Positions 1 through 11,860 of a stretch of 64,000 nucleotides of DNA are shown here, in pieces. Within the stretch, counting starts at the first letter, position 1. Each line of letters begins with the position of its first letter. Where the stretch lies: the NCBI GenBank assembly GCA_027186245.1, contig CP114492.1, positions 4,972,501 through 5,036,500 on the forward strand, written 5' to 3'. Both the position numbers and the translations under genes were made by a program. The notes under the pieces are model-generated. The model worked only from the letters and a program-made list of their open reading frames with translations. It was not told where the DNA came from and searched no databases. The DNA is from Coriaria nepalensis (Eukaryota; Streptophyta; Magnoliopsida; Cucurbitales; Coriariaceae).

Positions 1-850
1 TTTGAAAGTAGTCCGAATGAATTCTACTTTCACCCTTGAAACATGACTTTGGTGCATAACATGCAAATGATCTTTTGAAGCCAAGTATGCATTTGTTTAA
101 CCTTAAAATCATTCCAATGACTCATTTCAAGTCAATAACCAATTTGAAACTGGTTCGAACAAATTCTATTTTCGCACTTGAAACACGACTTACATGAAAA
201 ACTTGCAATTGAGATTTTAAAGGAAAGTATGCGTTTGGTTAATCTTGAAATCATTTTAATGACTCTTTTCAAGTCAATAACTCATTTGAAAGCTTCTGGA
301 ACAAATTCTATTTTCGCATTTCAAACACGAATTTTATTCATAACATGCAGATGATATTTTGAACCTAAGTATGCATTTGTTTCATGTTAAAATCATTCAA
401 ATGACTCTTTCCAAGTCAATAACTCATTTGAAGCTAGTTCGAACAAATTCTATTTTTGCACTTCAAACACGACCGACATGCAATACTTGCAATTGTGCTT
501 TTAAAGGAAAGTATGGATTTGTCTAATCTTAAAGTCATTCCAATGACATTTTCCAAATTAATAACTCATTTAAAAGCATATGGAACGAATTTTATCTTCG
601 CGCTTTAAACACGACTTTTATGCATGACATGCAAATGATATTTTGAAGCTAAGAATGCATTATTTTCATCTTAAAATCATTCCAATGACTCTTCCCAAGT
701 CAATAACTCAGTTGAAACCAGTTCAAATGAATTCAATTTTGCCACTTCAAATACGACTTTCATGCATAACTTGCAAATGACCTTTCGAAGGCAAGTAAGC
801 ATTTGTTTAATCCTTAAGTCATTCCAGTGACTCTATTTGAGTCAATAACT

Positions 851-3800
851 CGTTTGAAAGTAGTCCGAATGAATTCTACTTTCACCCTTGAAACATGACT
901 TTGGTGCATAACATGCAAATGATCTTTTGAAGCCAAGTATGCATTTGTATAACCTTAAAATCATTCCAATGACTCATTTCAAGTCAATAACCAATTTGAA
1001 ACTAGTTCGAACAAATTCTATTTTCGCACTTGAAACACAACTTACATGAAAAACTTGCAATTGAGATTTGAAAGGAATGTATGCGTTTGGTTAATCTTAA
1101 AGTCATTCTAATGACTCTATTCAAGTCAATAACTCATTTGAAAGCTTTTGGAACAAATTCTAGTTTCAAATTTCAAACACTAATTTTATGCATAACATGC
1201 AGTTGATATATTAAAGCTAAGTATGCATTTGTTTCATGTTAAATCATTCCAATGACTCTTTCTAAGTCAATAACTCATTTCAAACTCGTTTGAACAAATT
1301 CTATTTTCGCACTTCAAATACGACTGACATGCAATACTTGCAATTGAGCTTTTAAAGGAATGTATGCATTTGTTTAATCTGCAATTCATTCCAATGACTC
1401 TATTCAAGTCAATAACTCATTTGAAAGCATTTGGAACGAATTCTATTTTCGCATTTCAAACACGAATTTTATTCATAACATGCAGATGATATTTTGAACC
1501 TAAGTATGCATTTGTTTCATGTTAAAATCATACCAATGACTCTTTCCAAGTCAATAACTCATTTGAAGCCAGTTCGAACAAATTCTATTTTCGCACTTCA
1601 AAGACGACATACATGCAATACTTGCAATTAACCTTTCAAAGGAAAGTATGGATTTGTTTAATCTTAAAGTCATTCCAATGACTCTATTCAGGTCAATAAC
1701 TCATTTGAAGCTAGTTCGGACAAATTCTATTTTCGCACTTCAAACACAACCGATATGCAATACTTGCAATTGAGCTTTTAATGGAAGGTTTGGATTTGTC
1801 TAATCTTAAAGTCATTCCAATGACTTTTTCTAAATTAATAATCCATTTAAAAGCATTTGGAATGAATTCTATTTTTGCGCTTCAAACACACCTTTGATGC
1901 ATGACATGCAAATGATATTTTGAAGCTAAGAATGCATTATTTTCATCTTGAAATCATTCCAATGACTCTTCCCAAGTCAATAACTCAGTTGAAACCAGTT
2001 CAAACGAATTCCTCTTTGCCACTTCAAATACGACTTTCATGCATAACTTGCAAATGACCTTTCGAAGGCAAGTAAGCATTTGTTTAATCCTTAAGTCATT
2101 CCAGTGACTCTATTTGAGTCAATAACTCGTTTGAAAGTAGTCCGAATGAATTCTACTTTCACCCTTGAAACATGACTTTGGTGCATAACATGCAAATGAT
2201 CTTTTGAAGCCAAGTATGCATTTGTATAACCTTAAAATCATTCCAATGACTCATTTCAAGTCAATAACCAATTTGAAACTAGTTCGAACAAATTCTATTT
2301 TCGCACTTGAAACACAACTTACATGAAAAACTTGCAATTGAGATTTGAAAGGAATGTATGCGTTTGGTTAATCTTAAAGTCATTCTAATGACTCTATTCA
2401 AGTCAATAACTCATTTGAAAGCTTTTGGAACAAATTCTAGTTTCAAATTTCAAACACTAATTTTATGCATAACATGCAGTTGATATATTAAAGCTAAGTA
2501 TGCATTTGTTTCATGTTAAATCATTCCAATGACTCTTTCTAAGTCAATAACTCATTTCAAACTCGTTTGAACAAATTCTATTTTCGCACTTCAAATACGA
2601 CTGACATGCAATACTTGCAATTGAGCTTTTAAAGGAATGTATGCATTTGTTTAATCTGCAATTCATTCCAATGACTCTATTCAAGTCAATAACTCATTTG
2701 AAAGCATTTGGAACGAATTCTATTTTCGCATTTCAAACACGAATTTTATTCATAACATGCAGATGATATTTTGAACCTAAGTATGCATTTGTTTCATGTT
2801 AAAATCATACCAATGACTCTTTCCAAGTCAATAACTCATTTGAAGCCAGTTCGAACAAATTCTATTTTCGCACTTCAAAGACGACATACATGCAATACTT
2901 GCAATTAACCTTTCAAAGGAAAGTATGGATTTGTTTAATCTTAAAGTCATTCCAATGACTCTATTCAGGTCAATAACTCATTTGAAGCTAGTTCGGACAA
3001 ATTCTATTTTCGCACTTCAAACACAACCGATATGCAATACTTGCAATTGAGCTTTTAATGGAAGGTTTGGATTTGTCTAATCTTAAAGTCATTCCAATGA
3101 CTTTTTCTAAATTAATAATCCATTTAAAAGCATTTGGAATGAATTCTATTTTTGCGCTTCAAACACACCTTTGATGCATGACATGCAAATGATATTTTGA
3201 AGCTAAGAATGCATTATTTTCATCTTGAAATCATTCCAATGACTCTTCCCAAGTCAATAACTCAGTTGAAACCAGTTCAAACGAATTCCTCTTTGCCACT
3301 TCAAATACGACTTTCATGCATAACTTGCAAATGACCTTTCGAAGGCAAGTAAGCATTTGTTTAATCCTTAAGTCATTCCAGTGACTCTATTTGAGTCAAT
3401 AACTCGTTTGAAAGTAGTCCGAATGAATTCTACTTTCACCCTTGAAACATGACTTTGGTGCATAACATGCAAATGATCTTTTGAAGCCAAGTATGCATTT
3501 GTATAACCTTAAAATCATTCCAATGACTCATTTCAAGTCAATAACCAATTTGAAACTAGTTCGAACAAATTCTATTTTCGCACTTGAAACACAACTTACA
3601 TGAAAAACTTGCAATTGAGATTTGAAAGGAATGTATGCGTTTGGTTAATCTTAAAGTCATTCTAATGACTCTATTCAAGTCAATAACTCATTTGAAAGCT
3701 TTTGGAACAAATTCTAGTTTCAAATTTCAAACACTAATTTTATGCATAACATGCAGTTGATATATTAAAGCTAAGTATGCATTTGTTTCATGTTAAATCA

Positions 3801-4681
3801 TTCCAATGACTCTTTCTAAGTCAATAACTCATTTCAAACTCGTTTGAACAAATTCTATTTTCGCACTTCAAATACGACTGACATGCAATACTTGCAATTG
3901 AGCTTTTAAAGGAATGTATGCATTTGTTTAATCTGCAATTCATTCCAATGACTCTATTCAAGTCAATAACTCATTTGAAAGCATTTGGAACGAATTCTAT
4001 TTTCGCATTTCAAACACGAATTTTATTCATAACATGCAGATGATATTTTGAACCTAAGTATGCATTTGTTTCATGTTAAAATCATACCAATGACTCTTTC
4101 CAAGTCAATAACTCATTTGAAGCCAGTTCGAACAAATTCTATTTTCGCACTTCAAAGACGACATACATGCAATACTTGCAATTAACCTTTCAAAGGAAAG
4201 TATGGATTTGTTTAATCTTAAAGTCATTCCAATGACTCTATTCAGGTCAATAACTCATTTGAAGCTAGTTCGGACAAATTCTATTTTCGCACTTCAAACA
4301 CAACCGATATGCAATACTTGCAATTGAGCTTTTAATGGAAGGTTTGGATTTGTCTAATCTTAAAGTCATTCCAATGACTTTTTCTAAATTAATAATCCAT
4401 TTAAAAGCATTTGGAATGAATTCTATTTTTGCGCTTCAAACACACCTTTGATGCATGACATGCAAATGATATTTTGAAGCTAAGAATGCATTATTTTCAT
4501 CTTGAAATCATTCCAATGACTCTTCCCAAGTCAATAACTCAGTTGAAACCAGTTCAAACGAATTCCTCTTTGCCACTTCAAATACGACTTTCATGCATAA
4601 CTTGCAAATGACCTTTCGAAGGCAAGTAAGCATTTGTTTAATCCTTAAGTCATTCCAGTGACTCTATTTGAGTCAATAACT
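851..4681. repeat. Class A higher-order repeat: three 1,277-bp copies
   Basis: The marker CGTTTGAAAGTAGTCC starts at 851, 2128, 3405 and 4682, always 1,277 bp apart, which is nine 142-bp monomers minus one base. The units 851-2127, 2128-3404 and 3405-4681 looked identical base for base when read side by side. The three share private variants absent from neighbouring monomers, such as GCATTTGTATAACC, a TTCAAATTTCAAACACTAA block and AACGAATTCCTCTTTGCC. Near-identity continues about 180 bp into the next copy and ends near 4,858. Single monomers inside the unit differ clearly from each other. This is a recent segmental amplification, or possibly an assembly duplication. Confidence 0.95.
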
Positions 4682-5389
4682 CGTTTGAAAGTAGTCCGAA
4701 TGAATTCTACTTTCACCCTTGAAACATGACTTTGGTGCATAACATGCAAATGATCTTTTGAAGCCAAGTATGCATTTGTATAACCTTAAAATCATTCCAA
4801 TGACTCATTTCAAGTCAATAACCAATTTGAAACTAGTTCGAACAAATTCTATTTTCGCAATTGAAACACGACCTACATGCAAAACTTGCAATTGAGATTT
4901 TATAGGAAAGTATGCATTTGTTTAATCTTAAAGTCATTTTAACGACTCTATTCAAGTCAATAACTCATTTGAAAGTATTTAGAACGAATTCTATTTTCGA
5001 ATTTCAATCACGAATTTTATTCATAACATGCAGATGATATTTTGAAGCTAAGTATGCATTTGTTTCATGTTAAAATCATTCCAATGACTCTTTCCAAGTC
5101 AATAACTCATTTGAAGTTAGTTTGAATAAACTTTATTTTCGCACTTCAAACACAACCGTTATACAATACTTGCAATTACGCTTTTAAAGGAAAGTATGGA
5201 TTTGTCAAATCTTAAAGTCATTCCAATTACTTTTTCCAAATTAATAATTCATTTAAAAGCATTTGAAACGAATTCTATTTTCGCGCTTCAGACACGACTT
5301 TTATGCATGACATGCAAATGATATTTTGAAGCTAAGAATGCATTATTTTCATCTTAAAATCATTCCAATGACTCTTTCCAAGTCAATAT

Positions 5390-5456
5390 CTCATTTGAAA
5401 CCAGTTCAAACGAATTCCATTATTTTCATCTTAAAATCATTCCAATGACTCTTCCC
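5390..5456. repeat. Truncated satellite monomer (about 67 bp)
   Basis: The core motif recurs at 5390 and 5457, only 67 bp apart. The join sits where AATTCCATT runs into ATTTTCATC, removing the middle of a monomer. The short CATT/ATTTTC overlap suggests a microhomology deletion. Confidence 0.8.
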
Positions 5457-8400
5457 AAATCAATAACTCAGTTGAAACCAGTTCAAACGAATTCCATTTT
5501 GCCACTTCAAATACGACTTTCATGCATAACTTGCAAATGAGCTTCTGAAGGCAAGTAAGCATTTGTTTAATCTTTAAGTCATTCCAGTGAATCTATTTGA
5601 GTCAATAACTCGTTTGAAAGTAGTCCGAATGAATTCTACTTTCACCCTCGAAACATGACTTTGGGGCATAATATGCAAATGATCTTTTGACACCAGGTAT
5701 CCATTTGTTTAACCTTAAAATCATTCAAATGACTCATTTCAAGTCAATAACCAATTTGAAACTAGTTCGAACAAATTATATTTTCGCACTTGAAACACGA
5801 CCTACATGCAAAACTTGCAATTGAGATTTTCAAGGAAAGTACGCATTTGTTTAATTTTAAAATCATTTTAACGACTCTATTCAAGTCAATAACTCATTTG
5901 AAAGCATTTGGAACGAATTCTATTTGCGAATTTCAAACACGAATTTTATTCATAACATGCAGATGATATTTTGAAGCTAAGTATGCATTTGTTTCATGTT
6001 AAAATCATTCCAATGACTCTTTCCAAGTCAATAACTCATTAAAAGCTAGTTCGAACAAATTCTATTTTCGAACTTCAAACACGACCGACATGCAATACTT
6101 GCAATTGAGCTTTTAAAGGAATGTATGCATTTGTTTAATCTTAAAGTCATTCTAATAGTCTATTCAAGTCAATAACCAATTTGAAACTAGTTCGAACAAA
6201 TTCTATTTTCGCACTTGAAACACGACCTATATGAAAAACTTGCAATTGAGATTTTAAAGGAAAGTATGCGTTTGGTTAATCTTAAAGTCATTCTAATGAC
6301 TCTATTCAAGTCAATAACTCATTTGAAAGCTTTTGGAACGAATTCTATTTTCGCATTTCAAACACGAATTTTATTCATAACATGCAGATGATATTTTGAA
6401 GCTAAGTATGCATTTGTTTCATGTTAAAATCATTCCAATGACTCTTTCCAAGTCAATAATTCATTTGAAGCTAGTTCGAACAAATTTTATTTTCGCACTT
6501 CAAACACGACCGACATGGAATACTTGCAATTGAGCTTTGAAAGGAAAGAATGGATTTGTCTAATCTTAAAGTCATTCCAATGACATTTTCTAAACTAATA
6601 ACTCATTTAAGAGCATTTGGAACAAATTATATATTCGCGCTTCAAACACGACTTTTATGCATGACATGAAAATGATATTTTGAAGCTAGGAATGCATTAT
6701 TTTCATCTTAAAATCATTCCAATGACTCTTCCCAAGTCAATAATTCAGTTGAAACCAGTTCAAACGAATTCAATTTTGCCACTTCAAATACGACTTTCAT
6801 GCATAACTTGCAAATGACCTTTCTAAGGCAAGTAAGCATTTGTTTAATCTTCGAGTCATTCCAGCGACTCTATTTGAGTCAATAACTCGTTTGAAAGTAG
6901 TCCGAATGAATTCTACTTTCACCCTTGAAACATGACCTTGGTGCATAACATGCAAATGATCTTTTGAGGCCAAGTATGCATTTGTTTAACCTTAAAATCA
7001 TTTCAATGACTCATTTCAAGTCAATAACCAATTTGAAACTAGTTCGAACAAATTCTATTTTCGCACTTGAAACACGACTTACATGAAAAAATTGCAATTG
7101 AGATTTTAAAGGAAAGTATGCGTTTGGTTAATCTTGAAGTCATTTTAATGACTCTTTTCAAGTCAATAACTCATTTGAAAGCTTCTGGAACGAATTTTAT
7201 TTTCGCATTTCAAACACGAATTTTATTCATAACATGCAGATGATATTTTGAAGCTAAGTATGCATTTGTTTCATGTTAAAATCATTCCAATGACTTTTTC
7301 CAAATCAATAACTCATTTAAAGCTAGTTCGAACAAATTCTATTTTCGCACTTCAAACACGACCGACATGCAATACTTGCAATTGAGCTTTTAAAGGAAAG
7401 TATGGATTTGTCTAATCTTAAAGTCATTTCGATGACTTTTTCCAAATTAATAACTCATTTAAAAGCATTTGGAACAAATTCTATTTTCGCGCTTCAAACA
7501 CGACTTTTATGCTTGACATGCAAATGATATTTTGAAGCTAAGAATGCATTATTTTTATCTTAAAATCATTCAAATGACTCTTCCCAAGTCAATAACTCTG
7601 TTGAAACCAGTTCAATCAAATTCCATTTCGCCACTTCAAATACGACTTTCATGCATAACTTGCAAATGAGCTTTTGAAGGCAAGTAAGCATTTGTTTAAT
7701 CTTTAAGTCTTTCCAGTGAATCTATTTGAGTCAGTAACTCGTTTGAAAGTAGTCCGAATGAATTCTACTTTCACCCTCGAAACATGACTTTGGGGCATAA
7801 CGTGCAAATGATCTTTTGAAACCAGATATGCATTTGTTTAACCTTAAAATAATTCAAATGACTCATTTCAAGTCAATAACCAATTTGAAACTAGTTTGAA
7901 CAAATTATATTTTCGCACTTGAAACACGACCTACATGCAAAACTTGCAATTGAGATTTTAAAGGAAAGTATGCATTTGTTTATTCTTAAAGTCATTTTAA
8001 TGACTCTATTCAAGTCAATAACGCATTTGAAAGCATTTGGAACGAATTCTATTTGTGAATTTCAAACACGAATTTTATGCAGAACATGCAGATGATATTT
8101 TGAAGCTAAGTATGCATTTGTTTCATGTTCAAATCATTCCAATGACTCTTTCCATGTCAATAACTCATTTCAAACTAGTTTGAACAAAATCTATATTCGC
8201 ACTTTAAATACGACTGACATGCAATACTTGCAATTGAGCTTTTAAAAGAAAGTATGCATTTGTTTAATCTTAAAGTCATTCTAATGACTCTATTCAAGTC
8301 AATAACTCATTTGAAAGCATTTGGAACGAATTCTATTTTCGCATTACAAACATGACTTTTATGCATGGCATGCAAATGATATTTTGAAGCTAAGTATGCT

Positions 8401-9289
8401 TTTGTTTCATCTTAAAATCATTCCAATGACTCTTTCCAAGTGAATAACTCACTAGAAACCAGTTCAAACGAATTCCATTTTTGCACTTCAAACACGACTT
8501 TCATGCATAACTTGCAAATGAGCTTCCGAAGGCAAGTAAGCATTTGTTTAATCTTTAAGTCATTACGGTGACTCTATTTGAGTCAATAACTCGTTTGAAA
8601 GTAGTCAGAATGAATTCTACTTTCACCCTTGAAACATGACTTTGGTGCATAACATGCAAATGTTCTTTTGAAGCCAACTATGCATTTGTTTAACCTTAAA
8701 ATCATTCATATGACTCATTTCAAGTCAATAACCAATTTGAAACTAGTTCGAACAAATTCTATTTTCGCACTTGAAACACGACCTACATGCAAAATTTGCA
8801 ATTGAGATTTTAAAGGAAAGTATGCGTTTGTTTAATCTTAAAGTCATTTTAATGACTCTATTCAAGTCAATAACACATTTGAAAGCATTTGGAACGAATT
8901 CTATTTTCGCATTGCAAACACGAATTTTATTCATAACATGCAGATGATATTTTGAAGCTAAGTATGCATTTGTTTCATGTTAAAATCATTCCAATGACTC
9001 TTTCCAAGTTAATAACTCATTTGAAGCTAGTTCGAACAAATTCTAATTTCGCACTTCAAACACGACTGACATGCAATACTTACAATTGAGCTTTTAAAGG
9101 AAAGTATGGATTTGTTTAATCTTAAAGTCATGCCAATGACTCTTTCCAAATCAATAACTCATTGAAAAGCATTTGGAACGAATTCTATTTTCGCACTTCA
9201 AACACAACTTTTATGCATGACATGCAAATGATATTTTGAAGCTAAGAATGCATTTGCTTCATCTTAAAATCATTCCAATGAGTCTTCCC

Positions 9290-9354
9290 AAGTCAATAAC
9301 TCAATTGAAACCGTTTCAAACGAATTCCATTTTCCCACTTCAAACACGACTTTC
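9290..9354. repeat. Truncated satellite monomer (65 bp)
   Basis: The core AAGTCAATAACTC occurs at 9290 and again at 9355. The unit holds only the first half of a monomer, up to the ACACGACTTTC block, and then restarts with AAGTCAATAA. Confidence 0.85.
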
Positions 9355-10064
9355 AAGTCAATAACTCACTTGAAACCAGTTCAAACGAATTTCATTTTCG
9401 CACTTCAAACACGACTTTCGTGCATAACTTGCAAATGTGCTTTCGAAGGCAAGTGAGCATTTGTTTAATCTTTAAGTCATTCCAGTGACTCTATTTGAGT
9501 CAATAACTCGTTTGAAAGTAGTCCAAATGAATTCTACTTTCACCCTTGAAACATGACTTTGGTGCATAACATGTGAATGATCTTTTGAAGCCAAGGATGC
9601 ATTTGTTTATCCTTAAAATCATTTCAATGACTCATTTCAAGTCAATAACCAATTTGAAACTAGTTCGAACAAATTCTATTTCTGCACTTCAAATACGACT
9701 TTTGTGCATAACTTAAAAAACAATTTCTTGAAGCTAGGTATGCATTTGTTTAATCTTAAAATCATTCCAATGACTCTTTTCAAGTCAATAACTCGTTTGA
9801 AACTAGTTCCAACAAATTATATTTTCATACTTCAAGCACGACTTTCGTGCATAACTTGCTATTGAGCTTTTAAAGGAAAGTATGGATTTGTTTGATCTTA
9901 AAGTCATTCCAATGACTCTTTCCAAATCAATAACTCAATTAAAAGCATTTGGAACAAATTCTGTTTTCGCGCTTCAAACACGAATTTTATGCATGACATG
10001 CAAATGATATTTTGAAGTTAAGAATGCATAATTTTCATCTTAAAATCATTCCATTACTCTTCCA

Positions 10065-10259
10065 AAGTCAATAACTCAGTTGAAACCGGTTCAAACGAAT
10101 GCCACTTTCCCACTTCAAACACGATTTTCAAGTCAATAACTCAGTCGAAACCAATTCAAATGAATTTCATTTTCCCACTTCAAACACGACTTTCAAGTCA
10201 ATAACTCAGTTGAAACCAGTCCAAACGAATTCTATTTTCCTACTTCAAACACGAGTTTC
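10065..10259. repeat. Tandem run of 65-bp half-monomers
   Basis: Core motifs occur at 10065, 10130 and 10195, exactly 65 bp apart, so the half-monomer has itself been tandemly copied. The last unit then runs on into a full-length monomer. The deletion joint is the same as in the single half-monomer at 9290, which implies one origin followed by spread. Confidence 0.85.
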
Positions 10260-11860
10260 ATGCATAACTTGCAAATGAGCTTTCGAAGGCAAATATGCAT
10301 TTGTTTAATCTTTAAGTAATTCCAGTGACTCTATTTGAGTTAATAACTCGTTTGAAAGTAGTCCGAATGAATTCTACTCTTACCCTTGAAACACGACTTT
10401 GGTGCATAAGATTCAAATGATCTATTAAAGCCAAGTATGCATTTGTTTAACCTTAAAATCATTCCAATAACTCATTTCAATTCAATAACCCATTTGAAAC
10501 TAGTTCGAACAAATTCTATTTTCGCACTTAAAACACGACCTACATGCAAAACTTGCAATTGAGATTTTAAAGGAAAGTATGCGTTTGTTTAATCTTAAAG
10601 TCATTTTAATGACTCTATTCAAGTCAATAACTCATTTGAAAGCATTTTGAACGAATTCTATTTTCGCATTTCAAACACGAATTTTATGTATAGTATGCAG
10701 ATGATATTTTGAAGCTAAGTATGCATTTGTTTCATGTTAAAATCATTCCAATGACTCTTTCTAAGTCAATAACTCATTTGAAGCTAGTTCGAACAAATTT
10801 TATTTTCGCACATCAAATACGACCGACATGCAATACTTGCAATTGAGCTTTTAAAGGAAAGTATGCATTTGTTTAATCTTAAAGTCATTCCAATGACTCT
10901 CTTCAAGTCAATAACTCATTTGAAAGAATTTAGAACGAATTCTATTTTCGCATTTCAACAGGACTTTTATGCATGGCATGTAAATGATACTTTGAAGCTA
11001 AGTATGTTTTTGTTTAATCTTAAAATCATTCCAATGACTCTTTCCAAGTCAATAACTCACTTGAAACCATGTCAAACGAATTCCATTTTGGCACTTCAAA
11101 CACGACTTTCATGTATAACTTGCAAATGAGCTTTCGAAGGCAAGTAAGCATTTGTTTAATCTTTAAGTCATTCCAATGACTCTATTTGAGTCAATAACTC
11201 GTTTGAATGTAGCCCGACTGAATTCTACTTTCACCCTTGAAACACGACTTTGGTACATAACATGCAAATGATCTTTTGAAGCTAAGTATGCATTTGTTTA
11301 ATCTTAAAATCATTCCAATGACTATTTTCAAGTCAATTACTCATTTGAAATCAGTTCGAAAGAATTCCATTTCCTCTCTTCAAATACGACTTCCATGCAT
11401 AACCTGCAAATGATCTTTTGAGGCTAAGTATGCATTTGTTTAATTTTAAAACATTCGAACGACTCTTTCCAAGTCAATAACTCATTTTAAACTAGTTCAA
11501 CCAAATTCTATTTTTTCACTCCAAACACGACTTTCATGTATAACTTGCAATTGTGCTTTTAAAGGAAAGTACGCATTTGTTTAATATTAAAATCATTCCA
11601 ATGATGAGTCTTTTCAAGTCAATAACTCATTTGAAACTAGTTCGAACAAATTCTATTTTCGCACTTCAAACACGACTTTCATGCATAACTTGCAATTGAG
11701 CTTTTGAAGCCAAGTAGGCATTTGTTTGATCTTAAAGTCATTCCAATGACCCTATTCAAGTCAATAACTCGTTTGAAACTTGTTCGAACAAATTCTATTT
11801 CCGCAATTCAAATACGACTTTTGTGCATAACTTGCAAACAATCTCTTGAAGCTAGATATG

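Larger units (their letters stand above)
4859..11860. repeat. Class A satellite outside the homogenised block
   Basis: This stretch has the same 142-bp monomers, and the CGTTTGAAAGTAGTC marker recurs near 5,610, 6,890, 7,740, 8,590, 9,510 and 10,350. The spacing is therefore mixed (about 6 or 9 monomers) and the copies have diverged. It looks like an older, less homogenised version of the HOR to its left. From about 11.2 kb monomers with class B features begin to appear, so the class boundary is gradual. Many monomers carry GAATTC, so EcoRI digestion should give a ladder. Confidence 0.85.

Noticed and set aside
8743..11129. Open frames of 63-88 codons in the satellite
   Set aside because: They are translations of 142-bp monomers, repeat with the array and show no codon bias or start context.
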